Of a stretch of DNA of 64,000 bases, positions 36,839-49,584 are shown piece by piece (position 1 is the first letter of the stretch; each line of letters opens with the position of its first letter). Below the pieces are notes generated by a model, which saw only the letters and a program-made list of their open reading frames with translations, made no database searches and was not told the origin of the DNA. The DNA is taken from assembly GCA_030280995.1 (NCBI GenBank), contig JASXTE010000017.1, positions 14,746,498-14,810,497 on the forward strand, in the 5' to 3' direction. The DNA comes from Hemileia vastatrix (taxonomy: Eukaryota; Basidiomycota; Pucciniomycetes; Pucciniales; Zaghouaniaceae). Both the position numbers and the translations under genes were made by a program.

Positions 36839-36886
36839 TCAAGGTTGCGGACTTGCTAGCAAGTCCGCCCCCCATATTGCGTGGTG
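36839..36886 (-). repeat. Right terminal inverted repeat of the 24.9-kb element
   Basis: Read on the minus strand it starts CACCACGCAATAT, G run, then C and GGACTTGCTAGCAAGTCC. It pairs with 12020-12067. The following TTT (36887-36889) completes the 3-bp target duplication. Confidence 0.9.
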
Positions 36887-37080
36887 TTTAAAGGTAAATA
36901 TCTCAGCAACCACTGAACTAAAATTCAAATTGGTTTGCTGGACATGAAAGATAGGCTTCATAAGTATCTTCAGCTTAAAGACAGTTAGGTTAAATAAAAC
37001 TAACCCTAATTCTGACTCTGCTTTTCAAAATTGCACAAAAACTTGAAAAGTGATGATGAAAATACCAAAAAGAGGGAGAT
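36887..37080 (+). repeat. Right half of the repeat split by the 24.9-kb element
   Basis: 'tttaaaggtaaatatctcag' and 'caaccactgaac' continue the repeat left off at 12019. It matches 44640-44825 through to 'aaaaagtgatgatgaaaat'. Confidence 0.85.
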
Positions 37081-38592
37081 AAAAGCCTAGATAATAATCA
37101 GATAACACTACTTGCAAAGCTGTGGGGTTTCCATGTGCTGCAACACCTAGTGCCTTACCAACTGATGCATTTTCCCTTGCAATGTTGCATGAAATTTGGC
37201 CCATTATTCAATACTGTGAAAAAGGTTTTTTTGCAGCATACATTCTTCATTTTTAACATATCTCCTTCAATCAATTTTTTCACTTCTTAATCCATCATTT
37301 ATCGAAAAATGAAGCTCTGCACTTTCTCAAAGTGCATCAAGTTCACTATTATCAATAAAAATGGTCAATAAATTAAGGGAAAATATGTATCTGTACATAC
37401 TCTACACAAAAACCATTGCTCAGATATGAAATATCTTCCTCCATCTCAACCTGAAAAGTCATCAAATGAAGATCATGTTACTGATTCTTCCTCTTCTCTG
37501 TCACACGCCACGTGACACTTGAGGAAAAAGAAGCTCATTAAATCAATAAAACAGAGGTCTAAATCCATACTCAAAGTGCAGAAAGTGTTTCTACCTTGCC
37601 AGGGCGACTTCACTTTGTGCACTCACTATTTAACTGCGCTAATCTAAAACTTTAAATCTAAATTAGTCAATTCTCAAAAGTGTGTTTAGGCTTTTCTTTG
37701 ATAAGCCACGCACAGAGAAATAGTCAATGCAATATTCCGCTAAAAGGTTCTATTAAATATCTGTGGGTTATTAAAAAAAAGGGGTAGTGAGCATGGATGA
37801 AAATGAGTAGCGGAGGATTAAGGGGTTAACGGATGTTAGTGAGGAGGGTCCAGGTGTAACGGGTGTAATTTTGGTGGTCTGTGGTGTGCAGAATGATGGA
37901 TGGGTATGAGGTCAATGCGAGGAGAAGTAATAGATATAAAAGGGGTTGGATTTTGGTTTGATGTTTCTTTAGAATTAAATTATAGAACGTATTTATAGTT
38001 AATAGTGGTAAAACTGCAAGTTAAATCATTGTTATTGTACATTTCCCTTTTTCCTCAATAATCATCTCTAAGTTTTAATCTTTGATTGTTGAGTGTTACA
38101 ACCCTTTGTGAGATTCTAAGAATATTAGTATTACCTTAAAATATATTAAGATTCTTCTCAAATATAACTCAAAGCATTAGCTCTTCCTTCGAGTCATCTT
38201 CAAATCACTTCCTTGAACAATTCCTCTGTTCTTCGAAGAAGTCTCTAAACTTTATCCCCTCATCTCACTTTCAGGAACACCCTCGACCTTGTGCATAGGC
38301 TGTCCAGTGAAATTCTCCTTCCTCTCCTTCCTCACTCTCTTCATCCTCTTCTGATACTCTAGACTCTGTTAAAAAACTATTTCCCTCTCCTGAAGGTAAG
38401 TACTTCTTTTTATCTCATAAAAGAAAATATAAATGACATTTGATTAAAATTTTGTAGCTTTTAGTTCCATTCTTGAATTTCTTGCCTGGCTTAATGTATC
38501 ATGTGGACTTAGCATTAAAATTTGTTAAATTGCACAGCAACTCCTCCTTCAAATATTTAAGAACACATCCTACACCAATATAAATCTAATCA
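37081..38592. other. Gene-free stretch left of a Tnp2 relict
   Basis: No domain-bearing ORF. May include the end of the older Tnp2 element; no terminal repeat was identified. Confidence 0.4.
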
Positions 38593-41500
38593 ATGATCAT
38601 ACTATTGCAAAAGATATCCAAACAATGCTTAATAAATTGTCAATTCAACCTTCACTTAAAAATTATACTTGTTGTACAACTTATTTTTCCCTTTACAAAG
38701 AGTCCGATGTGCCAAAAAAGTGCACTTACCAAGTTACTCAGAAATCAAAACCATGTCCTACTCAAATTTTTGCTCCAAGAAACAATTTTCATATACAATA
38801 TGATTTGAGTTCATCTTCAAGTGAATCTGATACTTCAATTGTTGAAAAAAGTGTCTCTTCTTCAACTTCATGCTCAATTTTTGTGATGAAATCCCTATAT
38901 TCTTGGCTTTCCTGGTTCCTAAATAGACCTGAGATAGAAGATCAAATCAATAAAGATTCAACAGCACCTTTTAATGACAGAAAAATTATTGAAGACCCTG
39001 TGTCTTTTAATTTATTAATTATAATCCGACTGTTAGTAATATCTCCACGCTGCTAGAATATTTATCAATCACCTTTTAATTTATGAATTATAATCCGACT
39101 GTTAGTAATATCTCAACGCTACTAGAATATTTATCAATCACCTGTCCCCAGTGATTGATGAATGGGCAGCGATATTAACTTAAGACGAATAACAATTTAA
39201 TGAATTAAAAATAGGGAGAGAAAAATGAGTTGGTATGATCAATCAGTTTTCAGTGAAAAGAAAAGAAATACAAGATTGGATTGCTTTAACACAAAAACAG
39301 AAAATAATCTATAAAAAATTATATAACTTTTAATATATTAATTATAATACAACTTTTAGTAATATCTCCACACTTCTAGAATATTTATCAATCACCTAAA
39401 TCATACCATGATTAGTTATCAGTGAAAACAAATATAGTACAACAATAATACCTGTCCCCAGTGATTGATGAATGGGAAGCAATATTAACATAAGAAGAAT
39501 AAAAATTTAATGAATTAAAAATAGGGAGAGAAAAATGATTCGGTATGATCAATCAGTTTTCAGTGAAAATAAAAGAAATAAGAGATTGGATAGGGAGCAA
39601 GTACAAGCTCTATCAACTATATATAATCTCATATTATCACTATTCACACTTTCTAACAGATCACAAAATAAATCTATACTTGTTATAAATCTAGAATCGT
39701 GTTGAGCATGTGTAGAAGATTTAGGAACTTGACCACCTATCCAGGTGCATTCTTCAAATCTAGTATTGTGTTGAGAATGTGTAGAAGATGTAGGAGCTTG
39801 AAAACCTATACAGGTGCATTCTTCAATACAAATTTGTGATATTCAAAAATTGCAAGCATGGAAAAGTATAGACTGGACTCCGTAAAGTGACAACCCTTCA
39901 CCACTTAACTTAGTTTTCTCTCTTTTTATTGACTGGTTCACCCACTTGGAAAAAATTTGGCTGGAAAACAGAAATCACTTGGCCTTATTGTTTTTACTTG
40001 CTTAAATTTTCCTGAAGGCTTACAAAAGAGAATGTCAAATATCTATATTGCTGGAATTGGTCCAGGGCCAAACTCACCTAATTACGATACAATCTCTTAT
40101 TTTCTAAAGCCAATTGTTGATGATTTACTCCTATTTGAAGATGGTGTTAAAATTCCAACATTCAAGTATCCTGCTGGACAGAAAGTACGATTGAAGATAC
40201 TTCCTCTTCTTGGCAATGTTGTTGGTACTCAAAAAGTGGCAGGTTTTGCCTCTAATTCTGCCACCAACTTTTGTGGTTGGTGTGATATCAAATCTTCAAA
40301 AATTGATGACATGAAAATAGGTGCACAGTGCACTAAGGAAGATACTATTTCAGCTTCCAAGAGATGGAAAGAAGCAAAAACTATGACTCAAAGGGAAAAA
40401 ATTCTCAGAGAGTCTGGTGCTCAATGGTCAGAGTTGCATAACTTTGCTTACTGGAATCCAGTTGAGCATGTGACACTTGGCATCATGCATAACTGGTATG
40501 AAGGTGTTTTAAAAACACATTTTTGTTTTTGGTGGGGATTTGATTTTGAAACTGAAAAGTTTTGGAGTATTAATCAAAAGAAAAAAAAGCAGGTCCAAAA
40601 AAGAGTCATTTGTAATATTTTAGAGTTAGAGGATGAAGATGATGGATATCAAGATGTATCACAAATGTTTCTAAAGAAAAAGAGAGGACTAAATAGTGAT
40701 GGAAATTACTCATCAAAAAAGAGGATTCTTATCAAATCTGAGGTTAATAATGATGATGCTAATTCTGATTGTGAAAAATGATTTCTTGGAGATGGAATGT
40801 CCAAAAATGACAAAATGATTCAATTTAATAAGATGCAGGCAACAATAGTTCTACCTGAAGGTTTGGAAAGGTTGCCCAAAATTCTGGGTGAGCGCAAGCA
40901 TGGAAAACTTAAGGCTTCCCAATGGTGAACTCTGTTCTTGTATATTATTCCTCTTATTTGTGTTGAGCTTTTTGTTCCAGATATTAACTTCAATGAGAAA
41001 GATGCATGTGAAGTAACAATATTAGAAAATGTGGAATCAATTGTTCTGTGCACTTGCCTTTTGAATAAGTGGCAAACCACTGAAAATGATTGTACTCTGT
41101 CTCAAAAATCATATGATTGATATATCTCATCATCAAGATTGATATTCAAAGCTGATACATTTACTCCCAATGATCACTACTCCCTTCATATTCCTGAACA
41201 GATGCAATTTTGGGGTCCCATGATGGGAGTAGCTGAATTTCATGGGGAGCATTTAATTGGGATATTGAAAAATTTCAATACTAACATTAAATAAGTAAGT
41301 AGTTAATTATAAATTCATTATAAATAGTTTATTAATATATTTTTATTTATTTTAATTTAAATGCAAGATGAAATGGACTGCTCCATTATGCGTAAAATTT
41401 GTCAACTTCAATGGATAAAAGAAGTTGATGAGGAGGAAACCAGTGATGATGAGGAAGGTTTAAGTACAAGAAAAAAATCAATTTTTCTAAAGGAACTCAT

Positions 41501-41995
41501 AAATGAAGACTACAAATTAATTCTCAATAATATTCAAAAAAAACCCCTAATGTATGAAACTCTAATCAGATTCCACATCCTTATGTTGCAATCATTTTCA
41601 GTCAAATTGGCCAACATTTACCATCCTTCACTATTCAAAAGTCTCCAAAATTCAACATAAAACCAAAAAAGCCTCATAATGTCAGATTCTACCAAGAAAT
41701 GACCCAAATAAAATATGCAAATGTCCATCAAATATACAATATTAATCACCCAACTGATGGGCCACAGGTTATTTTTATTGCTCATTCAATTATAGATTGT
41801 TTCCCTTTTGCTCCAAATTTTTCCAGCTCTTTATTTAGAAAATTACTCTCACTATTAAAAACTGCTGTTGGAAATATTGATTACAAAAAAAAATACTCAT
41901 TGATCCAGACAAGATTTCTGGAACTTGTGCTTATTGTTATCTCAAACCCAAAACTTTTGGAATACCAAATGATGGAATTTCCTTATGTCCAGTAG
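38593..41995 (+). pseudogene. Relict Tnp2-family transposase
   Basis: The N-terminal part at 38625-39056 has YTCCTTYFSLY, CTYQVTQ and FLNRPEIEDQIN. The core at ~39905-40781 has FSLFIDWF (in another frame), KSLGLIVFTCLNFPEG, KVAGFASNSATNFCGWCD and YWNPVEHVTLGIMHNWYEG. Later pieces (40790-41310, 41361-41660, 41699-41995) keep MMGVAEFHGEHLIGIL. Frameshifts, stops and a duplication at 39.0-39.6 kb separate them. It is only distantly related to the transposase at 18316. In the third acidic motif a Gly replaces the expected Asp (LGIMHNW). Confidence 0.8.
38990..39605 (+). repeat. ~310-bp direct duplication inside the Tnp2 relict
   Basis: 'cctgtccccagtgattgatg' starts matching blocks at ~39142 and ~39451, each running through 'aaatagggagagaaaaatga' and 'cagttttcagtgaaaa'. 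A smaller ~60-bp unit with 'gttagtaatatctcca' occurs at ~39000, 39065 and 39350. Confidence 0.75.
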
Positions 41996-42374
41996 ATAAA
42001 AGATATCACATTTAGTTTGATAGTATTTAATTGCTATTCAAAAATTATTTTTTCCTATTTTTCAAAATTTAATACCATTTCTATGTTTTTTTTTGTATAT
42101 ATTTTAATACTAAGGTGTGAAACTGAATTTCTAAATATTTAGTTTTCTATTTTTCTAAAAAATATTTTTATGATTTTTTGAGTAAGATAACAAAGCCTAT
42201 TTTTTTTAACATTTTATAAGTGCAAAATTTATTTTCTATCACTCTTTCATTTTTGGGATAAAAATATTTGATAAACACTTCAAACATAAGTTGACTAACA
42301 ATAAGTTGAGCTAGTTAAAAATAATAACTTCTTATCTCTTTCCACATAATTTTTCTATTATCTTTGACTAATCA

Positions 42375-44110
42375 TATAGTTTACCAAACTCACCTTCATC
42401 CTCCTTACCCTCATCATCACTTTCTTCCCCATCAGATGCATCTAAATCCATGTCATTTCTGCTGCCACCATCTTTAGACTGACCATACTCTTCTTCAATA
42501 TCAGAGTTTCTCAATTCATACAGATCAATCAAATCATTGTAAAACTTATTATTTAATTTCTCATCTTCAACTCATTCAGGAAGAATAAAAAGATAAGCAT
42601 CCAGGAGAAACGCAACATTAAAAAGGTCAGGAATCAAGTGTCTTTGTCCAGGTTGAAGAGATTTCAACTAATCAAGACAATAAAAATTGATCGGAAAATC
42701 AGATGGTGGCTTGTTGAACATTGATGGAACGGGGTTTTGTGATAATTTTCTAACTTGTCTTGGTCCAGCTTTCCCATTCATTTGAAGTTCTTTTAGCATC
42801 TAAAGATTGATTCTTCTGAAGAACTTGGAGGAATTCTTTGATCAATAAGGTAAGGTTTTGACTATATAGACATTTTTTTCAATGCTAAACTCATCATCAC
42901 TATGTGACAATGTGTCCTCCAAAACTTTCAAATATTGTTTAGGGAATTTATGATTTACAGCAAATGCATAATGTGAATCTTGAAGCTAAAAAACAAGTTT
43001 ATATGAGTAATAATTTTCTAGTGGCTAAGATTATAAGAACATACCTGTTCTATATTTTTCTGGTTAGTCTTTTTTTGCTAATCCTTACTATAACTTCCTG
43101 ATACTTTCATTTCTTTTTTAAATTTTTCTAGCATGACATAATGAATGTAATGATTATATGCCTGGATCAAAAAAGTTGGTGGGTTCAAGTACGTTAGGTT
43201 TATATTCAGAAAAGTGTAAGCTCCAATTGAAGTAAGTTGATGGAATGAGTTCAAGGAAGTGATTTGACAGGCAGAGTTTAAGATTGAATTGATGGCTTCA
43301 TTCAAGTTGGGACCCCAAACACTGATTCCAAAATTTGCAAGTAATCCATGAATGTACAAGATATGAATCTCATCAAGATGAAAGACTCCTTTTCCAATTT
43401 TTTCTTGACCTGATTGATAGTTTCTAAGTGTCATAATATTGTCAACAGCAATAATATCTGGGGAGTTGGTGTTTGAGCAAGCTACTTCTACCTGCTTCTT
43501 GGTGCTGAAATGAGAATAATAATCTTTTAAGATATGTTTGTCCACAGGGCATGGCACAAAATGTTGCTTGACTAGACCCCACATCATTCTGATATGAAGA
43601 AATAAAGCATCCTATAAGACAAAAACTGTAAGTAAATTTTCAATTGAACCTTTCATAAGGAAGACTTACTTTGACACTTGTGAATTCTTTGGGGAACTCA
43701 TGTGTTTGAAATTGTTTTGGATTGTGCTTTTGACGTGGAGATTCTTTGCTGGTTTCTTCAAGATTAGTCTCTTTTGGCTTCACTCCTTTTTGTTTTGATG
43801 GTGCTGGACTCATGGATGCACTTTAATGTGGGGACAATTTTGCTCTTTCCACTTTGGGAGATGTTGACAATTTTTGTTTTTTCAGCAATTTATTTATTTT
43901 GGTTTCAGACAATATATTAAATTTTTCCAGCATTGTTGAAAGCAATAGCTCATATGTTGCTGCTTGTGCCTCTAATGCCCTTTGAATCATTTGATCAACA
44001 TCACTTATTGTAAGACTAGTTCAAAGAAAGTGAGTCTTTAGCTGTTGAGCAGAATTCATAGTAAGGTCTTTATTGGCATCATCTTGATCGTAACTATCTG
44101 ATGGACCCAT
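42375..44110 (-). pseudogene. Relict companion gene of the older Tnp2 element
   Basis: Reading right to left, 44110-43690 encodes a Gln/Lys-rich start (MGPSDSYDQDDANKD) with stops. 43587-43078 is an open 169-residue block (MMWGLVKQHFVPCP, ISVWGPNLNEAINSILNSAC, YLNPPTFLIQAYNHYIHYVM). 43050-42380 is coding-like with stops (GPRQVRKLSQNPVPSMF) and ends in an acidic tail. It lies convergent with the Tnp2 relict, the usual arrangement of such pairs. I recall similar blocks next to rust Tnp2 genes; function unknown. Confidence 0.6.
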
Positions 44111-44435
44111 AGCAGTTTGAAAAAGTTAAAGGAAAAGAAATTTGATCAATAAGAAACAAAGAAGGAAAGAATAGTTGATAAATTTTAACTAAGGATAGTA
44201 CTTACCACAAGAGCAGAAGCATACTTGAGTGATTGAGGTACCACCCCCTGTAGAATATTTTGGAATGTCTCAGCACATTGACCCATGGGGCTGCACACAT
44301 GGCTGTCGCAGAAACAAAAAAATAATGTTCTGCATCTGTGTGTCTCAGCACATGAAACCTCCACAGATCTACATGTAGTGTAAAAGTTTCAGAATCTTCA
44401 TACTCTAATTATGCAATATAAAAATGTGACATAAG

Positions 44436-44825
44436 CTAAGTGAAATTTGGAAAAAAAGGCTCAACTTCAAAGGTCAAAGTCTCAGAAACACTGAACCTAA
44501 TTCAAACCTGTTTGTTGGAAGTAAAAGTTAGGCTTTAGAAGAATCTTCAGCTAAAGGACATGTTTTTTAAATAAACCTAACCCTAATTTGTTGTATAAAA
44601 AATGAAAGAAAAAAAAGTCAAATTGAGAAAAAAGGCTCAACTTTAAAAGTCAATATCTCAGCAACCACTGAACCTAATTCAAATCTGTTTGTGGGAAATA
44701 AAAGATAGCCTTCAGAAGAATCTTTAGCTAAAAGGAAACTAGATTCAAAGAAACCTAACCCTAATTCCTGGTCTGATTTTCAAAATTTTACAAAAACTTA
44801 AAAAGTGATAATAAAAATGACAACA
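44436..44825 (+). repeat. Two uninterrupted copies of the target repeat
   Basis: Copies at ~44436-44590 and ~44618-44825 share 'ggctcaactt', 'ctcag.aac.actgaaccta' and 'aaacctaaccctaatt'. They show the sequence that the 24.9-kb element interrupts, so they act as natural empty sites. Confidence 0.85.
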
Positions 44826-45099
44826 TGAGGATTTGAATGAGTCCACTTTCATCCAGATATGAATCCTACATATATTTAAGTATTAAATTTTTATAGAAAA
44901 AAAGAGATCTTATATATACATGAAAAAAAGGAGATGAAACTTAATTTGATTGAAAGGTAGGAAATATAAAGTGAGAAAGAGTGAAGTTGGAATTTGGGGG
45001 AAATTGTATATGGAGCAAGTTAAATGCTTAAAGAATGTGAAATGTATGTGTTTCAATGAAATGGAACCAAAAAAAAGTGAAATAGGGGAAAGGGGGGAT

Positions 45100-45710
45100 A
45101 ATGACTAAGTCAAGGAGGGATGAAGATTAGGATGATGGAGCTATAAAAAGAAAGAAAAGAGTGAGAGAAGGAAAAAGGTTAATTTTACCTTAAAAATCAA
45201 AAAATAAACACTTACTAAAAAATTTAGATACAAAAAACAAAAAAAAATTAATTAGCAAATATATAAGTAAAAATGAAAAAATGAATTACCTGGAGAGATA
45301 AGTTGAGAAAACAATTGACTTCAAATTAGTTGAGGGATGAAATAGGAGAGGAGGAAATGGATATAAGTGATGAAATTAAAAAAGAATGACTGAAATATTA
45401 TGCAATTGCAGAAAGTATTAAATTTCATGTTGAAATGATGAAGGAAAACAAAGAGACTTGAAAAAAAGAGACTATAACAAGAAATTCAAAATCAAAGTCA
45501 ATATGAAAATAAGAATAGCCATTCTTAAGAAAAATTCATGAGAAGTCCTGAAAAACAGTCTAAAACTGGGTACAGATAGGTAAAGAAGTGTTTTGATGGT
45601 GTACTTGGGGTATGAAGTATTTGTGGCTTTCTTGGAAGAATGTAACATTGTAGAAAGACTCTTAAAGTTGCCTTGCTGTAAGTAGAATCCAAGAGATGTG
45701 TATAAAACAA
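45100..45710 (-). pseudogene. Harbinger transposase fragment and flank
   Basis: 45710-45525 on the minus strand encodes FLQCYILPRKPQILHTP, matching YLLPRKPQVVHTP in the transposase at 51981-53192. The adjoining noncoding 45100-45530 matches 51540-51950. A truncated relative of the element at 46298-53520. Confidence 0.7.
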
Positions 45711-46665
45711 AGAAAACCCTGTCCCTTTAAGTAAATAAAGAGTTCAAAATTAACTAAGCTATAATCTCTACATGATAAGAAATGACCAATAAACTATTTG
45801 TTATTAAAGGTGTTGAGATTTAGAATCAGTGTTTTTAATAATAAGGTTGAAAAACACAACAGTGAAGCAGTATTCAGAAAAGTTATTTAAATGATTGAAA
45901 AATATATTTTTATGAAGCTTTTACTTTTACATGATTTTGTGGTTAAAATCAAGTCCCTGGTTATGAGACCTTTATTATGGTACCCTATGTGTTATTATTT
46001 ATGATGATGAGTGATATTACTATACTGTCATGTGAAAGTTTTTTTTATCAGGGTATTAAAATTTAATAATTTGTTATGAAATAATAAATGATTGTTGTAA
46101 TATGTGTTTCTGTGCTTGTTGTTAAGTTACTATGTGTCTATCTGATGATGTCTAATTTTGAGTCTACAGGATTTATATGCATAGTATGTCACTTGCCCTA
46201 CTTTCCCTAACTGGAGCACTTTGGAGCTCATCCCGAGATCACCAGAGTTTGTATAGAGCTCATCCAGACTTCCAGACTCAATTAGAACCTTTACAATAGG
46301 GGGTGTCAGTTCTGGCAAATCCGCACTTAACTTAAGTGCGGATTTTAAACCAAATCAGCACTTAAATTTTGCAAAAAAGTCACTTATTTCAAAAAAGGGT
46401 GTCAGTTATGACCTCAAATCAGCACTTTTTTCCTGTTTTTTTTCACAACCACATGTTGGCCACAACATCCCTTCCATTCTTACCCCATCCCTGTCACATG
46501 TGACACACTGACCTTCCTCACTCCCTACTCATCAATCCTCGGCACACACCCCTTCCTAAAATTTTCAACATTTTATTAAAACATTTTGACCAGGCATGTT
46601 TACATTCTTTTTTTTCTTATTTCTCTACCTCTTAATCTCTTTTCTTGTTATGTACCAGTTCTATA

Positions 46666-47793
46666 ATGCCTCCCAGACATTCCAAATCTCAAAGGGTAAC
46701 TCAAAAATCTGCATTGTCACAAAAGTCTCCTCATAAAGCAAGCCCCACACCTGAAAAATCAAAGTCAGGTCAGCTAAAAAAGGATGATTATCTCATCATA
46801 GTCAACTTCCTTAAAATAAAATCAAATTATGATGCATGTTTTGGATGTGAAAAGTCCACTCGTATTGGACGTCCACCTTCTTCAAAGGTTAATGGCTACT
46901 TATTGATGGCCAATAAAGGAAGAAAACAAGGGGGAGAATTGATATCAATCCTAAAAAAATGAAGGAGAGATTTAAGAGTTATCAATCAAAATATAAAAAG
47001 GCTTATCATGCTGCAAATGAAACTGGCTTTGGTATTGACGATGATTATCTGGAGATTGGAGTTACTACTGTTTCCAAAAAGCTCAATGTCATATGTCCTT
47101 TCTATGAGGAAATGGATAATTTTTTTGGCTCCCGAGTTGATGTAAACCCTTGGTTTCTACACAATACTACTAAGGATATACCCTCTGGATCTCAAACATC
47201 AACTAATCCTCCTGAAATACCTGTACATCAACAGGATCAATCCCCTCTACCTTCTAACCATAGTTCTTTACTTTTTCTTTTTTCTTCAATTCTTCTCTAA
47301 ATTTCTCTTTCTTTCTAGTCTCCTCCTACTCAAACTCAAGCTCCGTTAAATAATCTCGATTTGGGAAATGTAAATCCCGCTTTAGAAGGTGCTTTAGATG
47401 AACTTCCTGAAGCCTCTTGTTCAAACTCCAAACTAAAGAGACAACCCTCAACTTCAATGAACTTGAACCATCTTTTAAACTGTGGTAAAACTTCAACAAG
47501 CTCGATTGGCTCCCTTGATGATTATTTTTAAAAAAAAGATATAAGTAAGATTTTTTTACTATATATCTTATTCATTAACTTTTTTATTTGTTTATCTCTA
47601 TTTAATTTTCTCAGCAAAATCAACTATTGCAAAAAATACCCTTGACTTTGAGAAGATGAACTTTGTTCATATGCTAAGGAAAGATCAGCAAACCTTAGAT
47701 TTGGAAGAAAAAAAATTTGAGGCAGAGCAGATGGAAAGAGTAAATGACCGTCAATTTCAAAGAGAAATGGCTACTTGTGAATTGAAAAAATAA
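46666..47793 (+). pseudogene. Harbinger ORF1, SANT/Myb-like DNA-binding protein, frameshifted
   Basis: In PIF/Harbinger elements a Myb/SANT-like protein partners the transposase and helps nuclear import and end binding. The ATG at 46666 opens MPPRHSKSQRVTQKS. The conserved block follows: DYLIIVNFLKIKSNYDACFG, GRPPSSKVNGYLLM, then after a frame slip at the A run ~46950, KMKERFKSYQSKYKKAY, ANETGFGIDDD. Later exon-like segments (~47320-47530, ~47617-47793) end in a charged coil (QMERVNDRQFQREMA). At least two frame breaks make it non-functional. Confidence 0.65.
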
Positions 47794-48034
47794 GAAAGTT
47801 TTTAAAAAAAAGATTTCATTATGTAATGTGTAAAAAATGGCCAATCTTATGAGGACATTAAAAAATTGCTTGAACTTTTAAATTGATAAATTTTTTTTCT
47901 AGTTAATTTAATTTTTTTTGATTTCTAAGTCATTAAAATTCTATATCTCTTTTGAAAATTTGGCAATAACTCCCCTTGAATTTTATTGAAACAAGGGGTG
48001 GGTACCACCAAATTTTTCTAAGTCATCAATTTCA

Positions 48035-48520
48035 CATGTCAGATTTAAAAATTTGGCAATACCCTCCCCTGAATTTTATTGAAGTAAAGGGTGAAAGTCA
48101 CCAAAATTTAATATAATTACATGAATTAATTAATATATAAATAAGATATGTCAAATCTACTACTTTTAAAGTAATGACAATTCCTCTAGCCAAAATGCAT
48201 ATCAAATTGGGAAACAAAAGTTTGGGACTTTCCACAGTTATAGGCTAGAGGAACCCCATGAAACAAATTAATGTTGTCATGATTAACATTTATACAACCC
48301 AAGGTCATTGGCTCATTACTTTAATTTAGTAAAGTGACATATCAAATTTATTTATTAAAAATTTATGGAAGAATATTAAATATTTGGTGACTCTACGATT
48401 CCCCATACTTTTTAGATCTAGCTAAAGAATTTTTAAATTTATTACCTTTTTCTTCTTTTTTTAACTTGTTTATTCGTTAGATTAACTTTTGACTGATCTG
48501 GAAAGAGGAACCAAAATGCA
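48035..48520 (+). repeat. Dispersed ~500-bp repeat, copy 2
   Basis: Copy of 11335-11830. It directly precedes (on the plus strand) the tail end of the Tet-like pseudogene. Confidence 0.8.
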
Positions 48521-48540
48521 TGAAGTCTTGACAAGATTCC

Positions 48541-49570
48541 AAACCTGGAGGAGCCTTTGTGGTTTGGTGATTATTGTAAGAAGAATTCTAAACTGTTTCA
48601 ATGAATCCATTTCCTAATCCAAAATTGATTATACATCTATGATATGGGAAATATAATCCATGTCCTTCAATTTTAGCAGGTGATGGAATAGGTTGTCTGG
48701 TTATAGGATTAATATATGAGGAAATTCCATAAGTAAGGTAATTGGAATCATTTGAGTCAGTGTGAATTTGGTTATGAAATACAGAATGAGTGATTATAAC
48801 ACTTGAAAAAATTTGATAATCACTTCTAATATCTTACCATTCAGAGTTGCACCAATTTGGTATTCCAAGTCTCATAGCAAGTTCATGATTTTTTCAAAAG
48901 CTTTATTGAAGAGCTTTTTAAGTCAAAGAGCAAGAAAAGAATTAAATGAAGGTAATGTATTCCATTTTCAAAAATCATTATCTAATTCAGCTTTAGATAA
49001 AGATCTGAGTAAAGAATATATGCCTATATAATTAAATTCAGTAATATGATATTAAAAAATCCAGAAAAAGTTTTAAACATACCAAGAGAAAAACCTTTAT
49101 CAAATCCAGGTCTGCATCCAATACCAATCATAATACCACCCAAAAAATTGTTATTCCTTATAGGTAAGTGAAAAAAAGCCATTTGATAGAGTGTTATGAT
49201 GAGATCACAGAGTTGATTAAATGAATCATCTTTTAAACCATTAAAAGAATGTTTTTTGTAAATAAATTGAGGTTTGAAAGTATTATTAGTAACAGCTTTA
49301 ACTTAATCACCTCCAGTTTCAGTTAAATAATGTATATTTTCAGGTAACACTTTTGGAAAATTGTTTTTTTTTCAACTTTAGTTTTATAGTACTTGATTTT
49401 TGAAATATGGCCAAATATTTGAACCAAGTGAATTTTTTTTTAAATATCTTTTTGTTCAATACTCTTCATTTTTTGTCAATGTTTTAGATGATGATTGAAA
49501 AGAAGTTGAATTTGAAGATGATAATGAAGTTAAAGAAGATGAGAGTGAGTTAAGTGGTGAATCTGAAGTT
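48541..49570 (-). pseudogene. Second Tet-like 2OG-Fe(II) oxygenase, broken
   Basis: Minus-strand frames give, in order: a Ser-rich start (~49570), FIYKKHSFNGLKDDSF, IGIGCRPGFDKGFSLG, SKAELDNDF, then SVFHNQIHTDSNDSNYLTYG with the HxD iron pair (HTD), INPITRQPIPSPAK, GHGLYFPYHRCIINFG, and NHQTTKAPP with a distal His. This is the motif order I recall for rust Tet-like oxygenases and differs clearly from the copy at 30764-32022. Many stops and frame shifts show decay. It is nested in the Harbinger element and followed by the dispersed repeat. Confidence 0.65.
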
Positions 49571-49584
49571 AAAGACATGTATTT

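Larger units (their letters stand above)
12020..36886 (+). mobile_element. 24.9-kb CACTA-like DNA transposon carrying SNF2 and Tet-like genes
   Basis: Both ends carry the same inverted repeat, starting CACCACGCAATAT, then a G run, then GGACTTGCTAGCAAGTCC. The flanks are TTT on each side, a 3-bp duplication as expected for CACTA (En/Spm) elements. Outside sequence left and right joins into one repeat whose uninterrupted copies are at 44436-44590 and 44618-44825. Inside are a Tnp2-type transposase (18316-21638), a SNF2 ATPase, a Tet-like oxygenase, three genes of unknown function and several structured repeats. The TIR start CACCA differs from the canonical CACTA. Frameshifts at two A runs leave present-day activity uncertain. 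Confidence 0.88.

Noticed and set aside
12020..36886. Assigning the giant element to the KDZ (Kyakuja-Dileera-Zisupton) or Plavaka groups
   Set aside because: Transposase motifs (VDWF.P.GN, MHCHMLGN, W..ERINGKL) look like Tnp2/CACTA and the duplication is 3 bp. KDZ was considered because of the Tet-like gene but lacks motif support here.
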